Positions 6,816 through 15,783 of a stretch of 50,935 nt of DNA are shown in pieces. Source of the stretch: Firmicutes bacterium CAG:884 (GTDB lineage: Bacteria > Bacillota_I > Bacilli_A > RF39 > UBA660); contig HF993343.1 in assembly GCA_000433875.1 (NCBI GenBank), forward strand, positions 1 through 50,935. Reading direction: 5' to 3'. The translations under genes and the position numbers were made by a program. Each line of letters starts with the position of its first letter. Position 1 is the first letter of the stretch. The notes under the pieces are model-generated. The model was not told the origin of the DNA. It saw only the letters and a program-made list of their open reading frames with translations, and searched no databases.

Positions 6816-9187
6816 TGATTAGTTTAGAATGGTTAAATGATTATGTTGACATAGAAAATATTGATCCAAAAGAACTAGCAGTCCAAATAACTAAAGCTGG
6901 CGTAAATGTTGAAAAAGTTATAACAAACCATATCGATAACCTAACAGTAGGTGAAGTAATTGAATGTGAAAATCATCCCAATAGTGATCATCTTCATATA
7001 TGTAAAGTAAATGTTGGCGATAAAGTATTACAAATAGTATGTGGCGCGCCCAATGTAAGAAAAGGACTAAAAGTAATTGTAGCACTTGAAGGTGCTATAT
7101 TACCAGGTAACTTTGAAATCAAAAAAGGCGTTATAAGAGGAGTAGAATCCTGTGGAATGCTATGCGCTTTATATGAATTAGGCCTTGAAGAAAAAACAGA
7201 AGAAACATATAACAAAGGAATATGTGAACTAGATTCAAATGCAAAAGTAGGTGAAGATCCTCTAAAAGTATTAAATCTAGACTCAACTCTTTATGAACTA
7301 GACATTCATAAACATAGAAATAATGACTGCTTCTATCATATTGGTTTTGCCTATGAAGTAGGTGCTATTCTTAATAAGAAAGTAAAATTACCAAGTTTGG
7401 AAACAAACCCAATAGAGGATAAGATTGAAAACTATTTTGATTTAAAAGTTGAAACAAATAAATGTCCATACTATCTTGCTAAAATGGTAAAAGATGTAAC
7501 CATAAAAGAATCACCAGACTTTATCAAAAAAAGAATAATAGATGCGGGGATGCGACCAATAAATAACGTAGTAGATATTTCTAACTTTGTAATGTTAGAA
7601 TATGGACAACCACTTCATTTCTTTGATAAAGATAAATTAGGAAATAAAATAGTTGTAAGAGATGCTTGCGATGAAGAAAAAATAGTAACCCTAGATGAAA
7701 AAGAAAGAATTCTATCAAACAAAGATATAGTTATAACAGATGGAACAAAACCAGTCGCAATCGCTGGTGTAATGGGTGGATTAAATACTGATATTGATAC
7801 AAATACAAAAAATATCTTAATTGAAAGTGCTATATTTGATGGCGTAAGTATAAGATATACATCATCTAATTTAAACCTAAAAAGCGAAGCATCAATTAGA
7901 TATGGAAAAGGATTAAATTATGAATATACAAATGATGCAATTGAAAGAGCTTGTCATTTGCTAGAAAAATATGCCGATGCCAAAGTATTAACTGGAACTG
8001 TAAAATATGATAATATTGATAAAACACCAAAAGTAGTAAAGTTTAAAACAAATGATGTAAATAAAATGTTAGGTATAAATATATCAAATGAAAATATGGA
8101 AAAAGAATTTGACAGATTAGGATTTAATTATAATTTAGAAAATGACACATTTACAGTAACAATACCAAATAGAAGATTAGATATTGAAGCAAATGTAAAT
8201 GATATAGCAGAAGAAATAGGTCGTTTATATGGATACCATAATTTAGTTGGAACATTACCAAAACTAGAAACCAAGAAGGGTGAATATAAAGGAGATTTAA
8301 AATTAAGAAAAGATGTAAGTAAACATTTAAGAGGCCTTAATTTAAATGAAGTAAAAACATATACATTAGTATCACCAGAAATGGCAAATCTATTTAATTA
8401 TGACAACAAAGAAAATGCTGTATTACCAAATCCAATGAGTACTGATAAAAGTATTGTTAGAACAACTTTAATTCCGTCATTAATTAATATTTATGAATAT
8501 AATAAAGCAAGAAAAGTAAATGATATTTTAATTTATGAAATATCAAAAACATATGATAAAAATTATAATGAAGATGTTAAATTATCAATCTTGATGAAAG
8601 GTAATTATATTACAAATGATTGGATGAATAGTAAAATTAAAGTAGATTTCTATTTAATTAAAGGAATAGTTGAAAATATATTAAATTATTTAGGATTTAA
8701 AAATAGATATACATTTGAAAAAGATTTAATAAATCATTTGCACACAGGAATATCAGCATCTATATTAGTTGATAGACAAAAATTAGGTATAATTGGTAGA
8801 GTTCATCCTACACTTTTAAAAGATGAGGTATATGTATGTGAACTTTCATTAACAAAATTAAATAAAGAAGTAAAACCTTTAAAATATAAGGAAAGTTCAA
8901 AATATCCAGAGATTATAAAGGATGTAGCATTTATAGTTCCTAAATCATTAACATCAGGTGAAATATTAGAGACTATTAAAAAAGCCGGTGGAAGATTACT
9001 TTCAAGTATTGATGTATTTGATGTATATACTGGTGAAAATGTTAAAGAAAATGAAAAATCAATTGCTTATACTTTAACATTTAAAGATGATACAAGAACA
9101 TTAAATGATGAAGAAGTTAATGCTGTATTTAGAAATATAATTGATAAGGTAATAGAAAAGTTTAATGTAGAATTAAGAGATAAGTAG
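6815..9187 (+). CDS. pheT: Phenylalanine-tRNA ligase beta subunit
   Basis: A 790-residue PheT. It has an N-terminal OB-type tRNA-binding domain (about 40-150, with HPNSDHLHICKV), the B3/B4 editing region in the middle (IDAGMRPINNVVDISN near 245), the B5 DNA-binding-like domain, and a C-terminal anticodon-binding ferredoxin fold (from about 700, KYPEIIKDVAFIV). It pairs with PheS and hydrolyses mischarged Tyr-tRNA-Phe. The start overlaps the pheS stop as TAATG, so translation is coupled. Confidence 0.96.
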   Translation: MISLEWLNDYVDIENIDPKELAVQITKAGVNVEKVITNHIDNLTVGEVIECENHPNSDHLHICKVNVGDKVLQIVCGAPNVRKGLKVIVALEGAILPGNFEIKKGVIRGVESCGMLCALYELGLEEKTEETYNKGICELDSNAKVGEDPLKVLNLDSTLYELDIHKHRNNDCFYHIGFAYEVGAILNKKVKLPSLETNPIEDKIENYFDLKVETNKCPYYLAKMVKDVTIKESPDFIKKRIIDAGMRPINNVVDISNFVMLEYGQPLHFFDKDKLGNKIVVRDACDEEKIVTLDEKERILSNKDIVITDGTKPVAIAGVMGGLNTDIDTNTKNILIESAIFDGVSIRYTSSNLNLKSEASIRYGKGLNYEYTNDAIERACHLLEKYADAKVLTGTVKYDNIDKTPKVVKFKTNDVNKMLGINISNENMEKEFDRLGFNYNLENDTFTVTIPNRRLDIEANVNDIAEEIGRLYGYHNLVGTLPKLETKKGEYKGDLKLRKDVSKHLRGLNLNEVKTYTLVSPEMANLFNYDNKENAVLPNPMSTDKSIVRTTLIPSLINIYEYNKARKVNDILIYEISKTYDKNYNEDVKLSILMKGNYITNDWMNSKIKVDFYLIKGIVENILNYLGFKNRYTFEKDLINHLHTGISASILVDRQKLGIIGRVHPTLLKDEVYVCELSLTKLNKEVKPLKYKESSKYPEIIKDVAFIVPKSLTSGEILETIKKAGGRLLSSIDVFDVYTGENVKENEKSIAYTLTFKDDTRTLNDEEVNAVFRNIIDKVIEKFNVELRDK

Positions 9188-9202
9188 AAATACTTATCTT
9201 TT
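9178..9202 (+). terminator. pheT terminator
   Basis: Perfect 9-bp stem AGATAAGTA / TACTTATCT around a GAAA loop (9178-9199), then T. The stop codon lies in the stem. Confidence 0.88.
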
Positions 9203-9215
9203 AGTATTGTAATAA
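9188..9215 (+). repeat. Direct repeat, copy 1
   Basis: About 28 bases that include the right half of the pheT terminator (TACTTATCTTTTAGTATTG). The same stretch recurs at 9835-9862 after the phosphatase gene. Confidence 0.85.
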
Positions 9216-9287
9216 ATATGGTAAAATTAATGATATAATATTAGAAGATGCTACTTTTAAATTATTAAATTATAAGGAGAAATGAAA

Positions 9288-9809
9288 ATGATATATATTG
9301 TTAGACACGGTCAAACTGATTGGAATATTGAAGGAAGATATGCAGGAAGAATAGATATTCCATTAAATAAAAAAGGACTGAATGATGCTAAGAAATTAAA
9401 AGAAAAGTTTAAAAACATAAAACTCGATGCAGTTATTTGTAGCCCTTTGGTAAGAGCTAAACAAACAGCAAGATGTATTACTAGAAAAAAATTGATATTA
9501 GATGAAAGAATTATTGAAAGAAGTAATGGAAAGTTAGAAGGTAAATTAAAATCCGAAATAAATGATATTATAGATTTTAATAATCCAAATGAACAAAAAT
9601 ATAATATAGAATCCATTATAGATTTTAGAAATAGAATAGAAGATTTTCTTAAAGAAATAGATATAAAATATAAAGGAAAAAATGTTTTAATTGTAACTCA
9701 CGCTGGTGTTTCAATATATATTAGATGTCATTATGAAGGTGAACCAATTGATGGTAATTATTCGATTTATAAAATTGGCAATTGTGAAGTTTTAGAATAT
9801 AAAAATTAA
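9288..9809 (+). CDS. Histidine phosphatase (phosphoglycerate-mutase-like)
   Basis: This protein of 173 residues opens with MIYIVRHGQTDWN, the RHG motif of the histidine phosphatase superfamily with phospho-accepting His7. The other signatures are SPLVRAKQTA near residue 47, an acid residue in the ERSNGKLEG region, and THAGVS with the second catalytic His near 140. Members act on phosphosugars or other small phosphoesters; this one cannot be assigned a substrate. Two in-frame ATGs exist (9282 and 9288). The second is preferred because AAGGAGA sits seven bases before it but only one base before the first. Confidence 0.85.
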   Translation: MIYIVRHGQTDWNIEGRYAGRIDIPLNKKGLNDAKKLKEKFKNIKLDAVICSPLVRAKQTARCITRKKLILDERIIERSNGKLEGKLKSEINDIIDFNNPNEQKYNIESIIDFRNRIEDFLKEIDIKYKGKNVLIVTHAGVSIYIRCHYEGEPIDGNYSIYKIGNCEVLEYKN

Positions 9810-9834
9810 AATCTTGAGTTAAAGGGTAAATGAA

Positions 9835-9862
9835 AATACTTATCTTTTAGTATTGTAATAAA
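9835..9862 (+). repeat. Direct repeat, copy 2
   Basis: Second copy of the 9188-9215 stretch (AATACTTATCTTTTAGTATT onward). It lacks the left half of the terminator stem, so it looks like a duplicated fragment flanking the phosphatase gene. Confidence 0.8.
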
Positions 9863-9889
9863 AAATAAATTGTTGCATAATTGAATTAT

Positions 9890-10062
9890 AAAAATATCAA
9901 CAAAATTGTTGATAAAATAATAAAAAATAGAAAGAATATTGATAAAATGTTTGACCTAATACATACTAGTATTACTAAAAAAATATAAAAATAAATATTT
10001 TGTTAATAACTTTATAGGAGCGATTAATTATATAGATACCGGTCCTTTTTATAGTGTAAATT
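9890..10062 (+). promoter_or_regulatory. Conserved surface-gene leader, copy 1
   Basis: About 170 bases nearly identical to 50461-50630. It contains the palindrome TATCAACAA-AA-TTGTTGATA (9895-9914), TTGATAAAATGTTTGAC, the core ACTAGTATTACTA, and an invariant block from about 9996 to 10050 that includes GGAGCGATTAATTATATAG and ACCGGTCCTTTTT. Both copies lie in front of a gene beginning MKNKY. It resembles no riboswitch I know. It may be a promoter plus structured leader shared by a family of surface genes. Confidence 0.8.
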
Positions 10063-10086
10063 ATAACTATAGAAAGAAGGTATTAT

Positions 10087-10267
10087 ATGAAAAATAAATA
10101 TAATGAATGCAGGTATAACAAATTATGCTCAAATGTTTTCTAATACTGCAACTGATCCTAATGCCAAAATAACAGTCAATTATACATCTGCAACAAGTTC
10201 ATTAGTGGATTCTATGATTGCAACCAAAGCATCAAATAGTAATGTCGTAAAAGGAAATCAAATATGA
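10087..10267 (+). pseudogene. Collapsed surface-protein gene
   Basis: The gene starts at 10087 with the same ATGAAAAATAAATATAA found at 50696, but the frame breaks after a few codons. Another frame (10103-10267) then encodes 54 residues, starting MNAGITNYAQMFSNTATDP and ending in VVKGNQI. This looks like the 5' tip of a secreted-protein gene fused to its 3' remnant by an internal deletion. No ribosome site is well placed for the second frame. The stretch from 9810 to 10340 holds no other gene. Confidence 0.6.
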
Positions 10268-10312
10268 TTTTCTTTTTTTTAACTTTTTTGTTCAAAACTC
10301 TCAAAAATTTGG

Positions 10313-10318
10313 TATAAT
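10313..10318 (+). promoter_or_regulatory. uvrA -10 element
   Basis: TATAAT at 10313-10318 with TTCAAA (10291-10296) or TTGTTC (10288-10293) upstream; neither -35 match is good. Confidence 0.5.
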
Positions 10319-10340
10319 ACTAAAGAAGTCAGGTGAAAAA

Positions 10341-13148
10341 ATGGAAAAAATAATTATTAAAGGAGCAAGAGAAAATAATCTAAAAAATATTGACCTTGAA
10401 TTACCAAAAAATAAGTTTATAGTAATGACAGGTGTATCAGGATCAGGCAAAAGTAGTTTAGCATTTGATACAATATATGCAGAAGGAGAAAGAAGATACA
10501 TCGAATCCTTAAGCGCATACGCTAGACAATTTTTAGGAGGATCTGAAAAACCAGACGTTGATAGTATTGAAGGATTAAGTCCAGCAATTGCAATTGACCA
10601 AAAAACAACAAATAAAAACCCAAGAAGTACAGTTGGAACAGTAACAGAAATATATGATTATTTAAGACTATTATATGCTAGAGTCGGAGTTCCATATTGT
10701 CCTGTTCATAATAGACCAATAACAAGTCAAAGCATTGAAGAAATGACAAATCAAATAATGAACCTAGAAGAAAACAGCAAAATCCGTGTATTAAGCCCGG
10801 TTGTCTATGGCGAAAAAGGAACGCAAGCAGACCTATTTGATAAACTAAGAAAAGATGGCTATGTAAGAGTTGTAGTCGATGATGAAGACTATGACTTAAG
10901 TGAACAATTTGAATTAGACAAAAATAAAAAACACAACATTTTTGTAGTAATAGATAGACTAATTATCAAAGACGGAATCAGAGGAAGACTATATGAAGCA
11001 ATTGAAAATGCAAGTAAACTAAGCAAAGGAAAAGTATGCATAGACTATGTTGGCCACGATATGATTGTAATGAGCGAAGCCTATGCTTGTCCAGACTGTG
11101 ACTTTAGTTTACCCGAACTTGAGCCACGTATGTTCAGCTTTAATGCACCATATGGATCTTGCCCAGAATGTAAAGGCTTAGGAATCAAACAAAAAATAGA
11201 TCCCGATCTAATCATATCTGACTATAACTTAAGCATTTATGAAGGCGCGATTATCCCCCTTAATAGCGAGGATTCAAACATATTCTTTACCCAACTAGAA
11301 GCCTGCGCAAAAAAATATAATATAGACCTATCAAAAAAATTAAAAGATTTAAAAAAGAGTGAATTAGACATAATATTTTATGGATCAAAAGATGAAATTG
11401 AAGTAAAATATGTTGCTAAAAACGGAAACGTTAGATATGCCAAAGAAAAATATGAAGGCATAATAACAAACCTAGAAAGAAGATATATTGAAACAAAAAG
11501 CGATTGGATAAGAAACTGGATTGAACAATTTATGACTGAATTAGAATGTCCAAAATGTCACGGAGCAAGACTAGATGAATCCGTATTATCCGTAAAAATA
11601 AATAAAAAAAATATTTATGAGTTAACATTGTTAAGTATAGATGAACTAAAAACATTCTTAGAAAATCTAAAATTAAGTAAAGAAAAAGAAGAAATTGCTC
11701 GCCTTTTAATAAAAGAAATTCTATCAAGATTAACATTCCTTGTAAATGTCGGACTAGACTACTTAACTCTAGCACGAAGTGCCTATACACTATCAGGAGG
11801 CGAAGCCCAAAGAATTCGTCTAGCAACCCAAATAGGATCAAGACTAACAGGCGTATTATATGTCCTAGATGAACCATCAATCGGTCTTCATCAGCGTGAT
11901 AACCAAAGACTAATAAACAGTATGCTTGAAATGCGTGACCTAGGCAATACTCTAATCGTAGTAGAACACGATACTGATACAATGTTGGCCTGCGATTATC
12001 TTGTAGATATCGGACCAGGAGCCGGAATTCACGGTGGAAATGTAGTCGCTAAAGGGACGCCAAAAGAAGTAATGCAAAATGAAAATAGCATAACTGGAGC
12101 CTATTTATCAGGAAGAAGAAAAATAGAAGTACCAGAAAAAAGAAGAAAAGGAAACGGATTATATCTAGAAATAAAAGGCGCAAGTGAAAATAATTTGAAA
12201 AATATAAACGTAAAATTTCCACTAGGTAAGTTCATATGTATAACAGGTGTATCCGGATCTGGCAAAAGTTCCCTAATAAATGAAATACTATATAAAGCAG
12301 TTTATAGCAATTTATATAAATCTAAAATAAAACCAGGCAAATATAAAACTATCAAAGGACTAGAAAATATCGATAAAGTAATAGATATATCGCAAGCACC
12401 AATCGGAAGAACCCCAAGAAGTAACCCAGCAACCTATACAGGAGTATTTGATGATATAAGAGATGTGTTCACAGAAACAAAAGAAGCCAAAATAAGAGGT
12501 TATGATAAAGGAAGATTCTCATTCAACGTAAAAGGCGGAAGATGTGAAGCCTGTTGGGGAGATGGCGTTAAGAAAATCGAAATGCACTTTTTACCAGATG
12601 TATATGTGCCTTGTGAAGTATGTGGCGGAACAAGATATAATAGAGAAACTCTAGAAATAAAATATAAAGGAAAATCAATCTATGATGTCCTAGAAATGCG
12701 TGTTGAAGAAGCACTAGAATTCTTCGAAAATATCCCAAAAGTAAGAAATAAGTTGCAAATGTTAATGGATGTTGGACTATCATATGTAAAACTAGGTCAA
12801 AGCGCACCAACCCTATCAGGAGGCGAAGCTGGAAGAGTTAAATTAGCAAAAGAATTACAAAAAAAACCAACCGGAAAAAGTTTGTTTATCCTAGATGAAC
12901 CAACAACTGGACTACATCAAGAAGATATCAAAAAACTATTAGTAATACTAAATAGAATTGTTGATAACGGTGATACTGTAATTGTAATTGAACATAATTT
13001 GGATGTAATCAAAGTAGCAGATCATATAATAGATTTAGGTCCAGAAGGCGGCGATAAAGGTGGAACAATCGTAGCCGAAGGAACACCAGAAAATGTCGCA
13101 AAAGTAAAAGAAAGTTATACTGGACAATTCCTTAAAAACTTACTATAA
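10341..13148 (+). CDS. uvrA: UvrABC excinuclease subunit A
   Basis: UvrA is the damage-sensing ABC ATPase of nucleotide excision repair. At 935 residues it is full length. The first Walker A is GVSGSGKS (31-38). There is a zinc module with CPDC and CPEC, and a first ABC signature LSGGEAQRIRLATQ. A second Walker A (GVSGSGKS) lies near 640, a second zinc module has CEAC and CEVC, and a second signature LSGGEAGRVKLAKE is followed by LDEPTTGLH. No uvrB or uvrC lies beside it, so it is a single-gene unit here. The ribosome site is AGGTG before ATG 10341. Confidence 0.97.
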   Translation: MEKIIIKGARENNLKNIDLELPKNKFIVMTGVSGSGKSSLAFDTIYAEGERRYIESLSAYARQFLGGSEKPDVDSIEGLSPAIAIDQKTTNKNPRSTVGTVTEIYDYLRLLYARVGVPYCPVHNRPITSQSIEEMTNQIMNLEENSKIRVLSPVVYGEKGTQADLFDKLRKDGYVRVVVDDEDYDLSEQFELDKNKKHNIFVVIDRLIIKDGIRGRLYEAIENASKLSKGKVCIDYVGHDMIVMSEAYACPDCDFSLPELEPRMFSFNAPYGSCPECKGLGIKQKIDPDLIISDYNLSIYEGAIIPLNSEDSNIFFTQLEACAKKYNIDLSKKLKDLKKSELDIIFYGSKDEIEVKYVAKNGNVRYAKEKYEGIITNLERRYIETKSDWIRNWIEQFMTELECPKCHGARLDESVLSVKINKKNIYELTLLSIDELKTFLENLKLSKEKEEIARLLIKEILSRLTFLVNVGLDYLTLARSAYTLSGGEAQRIRLATQIGSRLTGVLYVLDEPSIGLHQRDNQRLINSMLEMRDLGNTLIVVEHDTDTMLACDYLVDIGPGAGIHGGNVVAKGTPKEVMQNENSITGAYLSGRRKIEVPEKRRKGNGLYLEIKGASENNLKNINVKFPLGKFICITGVSGSGKSSLINEILYKAVYSNLYKSKIKPGKYKTIKGLENIDKVIDISQAPIGRTPRSNPATYTGVFDDIRDVFTETKEAKIRGYDKGRFSFNVKGGRCEACWGDGVKKIEMHFLPDVYVPCEVCGGTRYNRETLEIKYKGKSIYDVLEMRVEEALEFFENIPKVRNKLQMLMDVGLSYVKLGQSAPTLSGGEAGRVKLAKELQKKPTGKSLFILDEPTTGLHQEDIKKLLVILNRIVDNGDTVIVIEHNLDVIKVADHIIDLGPEGGDKGGTIVAEGTPENVAKVKESYTGQFLKNLL

Positions 13149-13174
13149 AACTTTGTTCAAAAAACAAAGTTTTT
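13148..13174 (+). terminator. uvrA terminator
   Basis: Perfect stem AAACTTTGTT / AACAAAGTTT (13148-13157 and 13163-13172) and T run. Confidence 0.88.
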
Positions 13175-13175
13175 A

Positions 13176-13204
13176 TTGTATACACCAAACAATTATGATA
13201 AAAT
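13176..13204 (+). promoter_or_regulatory. Promoter of the esterase gene
   Basis: TTGTAT (13176-13181), 17-base spacer, TGA then TAAAAT (13199-13204): an extended -10 promoter. It overlaps a TTG that would otherwise extend the reading frame, which argues against that start. Confidence 0.65.
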
Positions 13205-13226
13205 TAATATAAAGGTAAGTGATAAA

Positions 13227-15722
13227 ATGAAAGAAAAATTTAATATAATTGCAGACAATCTCCATCTAAAAGGATGGACAAAATATCTCGCGCTAGCAAT
13301 ATTCTTTATAATAGTTTTATTTGTAGCAAGTAAATTGCTCTCATTTAAACCAGCTAAAGATAATAAACAAGACATAGTATTTAAACTAAACGGATCAAAA
13401 GTCGTAACCATTTACGAATATGATGAAATAACCGATGAGGGCGTAACAGCAACTGATGAATATGGAAAAGATATATCATCTAAAGTAATCAAAATAGGAA
13501 ATGTCGATACAAGTAAAACCGGAATTTATGATGTAACCTATAAATTAAATACAAACGGAACCGAACTAAGACTAGAAAGAACCTATGTCGTAATCGCTAA
13601 TGAAGGCGCCTATATTGAATTAATGGGAAACAAAATAATAAATCTAGGACTAGGAAGTAAATATGTCGAACCAGGCTATGTTGCTGTTGACTATGTAAAT
13701 GGTGAAGTAACTGATAAAGTTGAAGTAACAAGTAATATAAATACAAACGTTCCTGGAGAATACCAAGTAATCTATTCCTTCAAAGGATCAGACGATGAAA
13801 TAAAAACCGCAACAAGAATAGTACGCGTTCACGATATATTACCAGATAGCCTAAAACTAGAACTATTAGGAAATACCAATATTGATTTATTATTAGGTAC
13901 ACCATATAAAGAACCAGGCTATAAAGCAACCGATGATGAAGAAGGTGATATAACTGACAAAGTAATAATAGAAGGTCAAGTAGACACAAATAAAAAAGGC
14001 GTTTATATAATAAAATATACCGTAACCAACAGTGTAGGTATCCAAAAAACACAAAGTAGAGTAGTAAAAGTATACGAAAAACAAGAAGGAATACTATCAT
14101 TCGCCCTAAACGGTTATGAAGAAATGAAAATTGAAGAAGGAAAAAACTATACTGAACCAGGTTATATGGCAATTGATTCAGTTGACGGCAATATTACAAA
14201 TAAAGTAAATGTAAGCGGAAATGTAAACACTAATAGAGTTGGAACATATACCATAACCTATACTGTAACAAACACAAGCGGAGTAACCAAAACTTTAACA
14301 AGAAAAGTAATTGTACAAGCTAAAAAAACAGGAACTATAACCTTTACTCTATTAGGAGATAATCCAATGTTAATAGAAAACGGCGCAACCTACACAGAAC
14401 CAGGCTATAGAGTATTTGATACAATAGATGGAAATATTATAAACAAAGTAAGAGTAGAAGGAAAAGTAAATACTAACTTACCAGGAACATATAATATTAC
14501 TTACACAATAACAAACTCAACAGGTATAACTAAAACACTAACAAGAAAAGTTCTAGTTGCAAGTGATATAACAATAAAATTAACAAATCAAACAAAAGAA
14601 TATAATTCTAGAAGTGTTGATATTTTAGTAGAAATATTAGGTGAAGGCTTTAAAGAGTTGCGCTTACCAGATGGAACCATCATTAATGCAACTAAAACAA
14701 TATTTAAAGCAACCGAAAACCGTGAATATGTCTTTAAAGCATACAATAAAAGTAATAGAGAATTTACAAACTCAATTAAAATAACAAATATTGATGTAGA
14801 AGGACCAACCGGATCTTGTACAGCAACTGTAAATGCAGATAAAACAAAAACAACAATTAAAGTAAACGCCATTGATAATCAAAGCGGAATGAAAAATTAC
14901 CAATATATTGTAGATGGCTATTCAACAAGTCAAACAAGTCAAAGTAATTATACATATAATTCAAGCTCTAAAGAAGTATATGTAAACCTATTTGATAATG
15001 CCGGAAATAAAAATAAAATAAAATGTAATCTCATTGAAGAAAAGAAAGAATCAACCGGTGGGAATAGTGGTAACAATAACACAAAAGGAAGCTCATCAAG
15101 TGTTGATAATAGAAAAGGTAAAGTAACCGGATACTGGATATATACACCAGATAACTATAAAGTAAAGAAAAATGCCTTACTAGTATTCTTACACGGAAGC
15201 GGACAAAGAGGAAACGATATCTCAAAATTACAAAATTATGCCTTTGGAAGATATACAAAAGAAGGAAAAAAATATAATGCAGTAATACTAATGCCACAAA
15301 TGAAAGGTGATGGCTGGTCAAATGAACAAGCAATGACTGAATTAAAAAAACTAATCGATGAAATAGTTGTTAAATATAATATTGATACAAGAAAAATATC
15401 TATATCAGGTCATAGTTTAGGCGGAATCGGAACATACGCCGTCATCGCCCGTTATCCGAACTTTTTCTCAGCCGCCGCCCCAATTAGTGGAAGATATCCA
15501 ACAAGTTATGCACAAAAACTATCAAGTACCCCAATATGGGCAATCCACGGCGCACTTGATACAAGAGTATTATATGAGCCAGATTTAGAATTAATAAACA
15601 AAATAAAATCATTCGGCGGAAATGCTCAAATGACAACACTTCAAAGATATGGCCACGGTATAGTTGATAAAGCATTACTCGAAACCGATGTCGTAAACTG
15701 GTTAATAACAAGTAGAAGATAA
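13227..15722 (+). CDS. Membrane-anchored alpha/beta-hydrolase esterase with Ig-like repeats
   Basis: The 831-residue surface protein begins with one hydrophobic segment (about residues 19-39) that acts as signal anchor. Then come about five Ig-like repeats of the DUF5011 type. At least four carry the units Y-x-EPGY, then D(G)xIT-x-KV, then a G-x-Y-x-I-x-Y strand. A Ser/Asn/Gly linker (about 625-645) leads to a hydrolase domain related to feruloyl esterase/PHB-depolymerase enzymes. This has the oxyanion region FLHGSGQRG, nucleophile Ser730 in GHSLGG, Asp778 in GALDT and His810 in RYGHG. ATG 13227 was chosen because AGGT precedes it. There is no LPXTG. The substrate may be an ester in host or dietary glycans. 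Confidence 0.8.
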   Translation: MKEKFNIIADNLHLKGWTKYLALAIFFIIVLFVASKLLSFKPAKDNKQDIVFKLNGSKVVTIYEYDEITDEGVTATDEYGKDISSKVIKIGNVDTSKTGIYDVTYKLNTNGTELRLERTYVVIANEGAYIELMGNKIINLGLGSKYVEPGYVAVDYVNGEVTDKVEVTSNINTNVPGEYQVIYSFKGSDDEIKTATRIVRVHDILPDSLKLELLGNTNIDLLLGTPYKEPGYKATDDEEGDITDKVIIEGQVDTNKKGVYIIKYTVTNSVGIQKTQSRVVKVYEKQEGILSFALNGYEEMKIEEGKNYTEPGYMAIDSVDGNITNKVNVSGNVNTNRVGTYTITYTVTNTSGVTKTLTRKVIVQAKKTGTITFTLLGDNPMLIENGATYTEPGYRVFDTIDGNIINKVRVEGKVNTNLPGTYNITYTITNSTGITKTLTRKVLVASDITIKLTNQTKEYNSRSVDILVEILGEGFKELRLPDGTIINATKTIFKATENREYVFKAYNKSNREFTNSIKITNIDVEGPTGSCTATVNADKTKTTIKVNAIDNQSGMKNYQYIVDGYSTSQTSQSNYTYNSSSKEVYVNLFDNAGNKNKIKCNLIEEKKESTGGNSGNNNTKGSSSSVDNRKGKVTGYWIYTPDNYKVKKNALLVFLHGSGQRGNDISKLQNYAFGRYTKEGKKYNAVILMPQMKGDGWSNEQAMTELKKLIDEIVVKYNIDTRKISISGHSLGGIGTYAVIARYPNFFSAAAPISGRYPTSYAQKLSSTPIWAIHGALDTRVLYEPDLELINKIKSFGGNAQMTTLQRYGHGIVDKALLETDVVNWLITSRR

Positions 15723-15743
15723 AGCGAAAACTTTATCTTTTTT
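15717..15743 (+). terminator. Esterase gene terminator
   Basis: Stem AGATAAAG / CTTTATCT (15717-15724 and 15731-15738) and six T. Confidence 0.85.
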
Positions 15744-15756
15744 GTAAAAAATATGT

Positions 15757-15762
15757 TATAAT
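15757..15762 (+). promoter_or_regulatory. topB extended -10 element
   Basis: TGT followed by TATAAT (15757-15762). AAGGAG lies before the gene start at 15784. Confidence 0.5.
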
Positions 15763-15783
15763 GTTAAGAAAGGAGTAGAGAGT

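Noticed and set aside
9996..10050. c-di-GMP or other known riboswitch in the surface-gene leader
   Set aside because: The invariant block does not match the conserved cores that I know; it is left as an unknown leader.
11530..11982. Long minus-strand reading frames inside uvrA, pheT, topB and others
   Set aside because: They are shadows of strongly supported genes, Leu/His-rich, without ribosome sites.
13176..13226. TTG start extending the esterase by 17 residues
   Set aside because: The TTG is the -35 box of a good promoter, and AGGT precedes ATG 13227.
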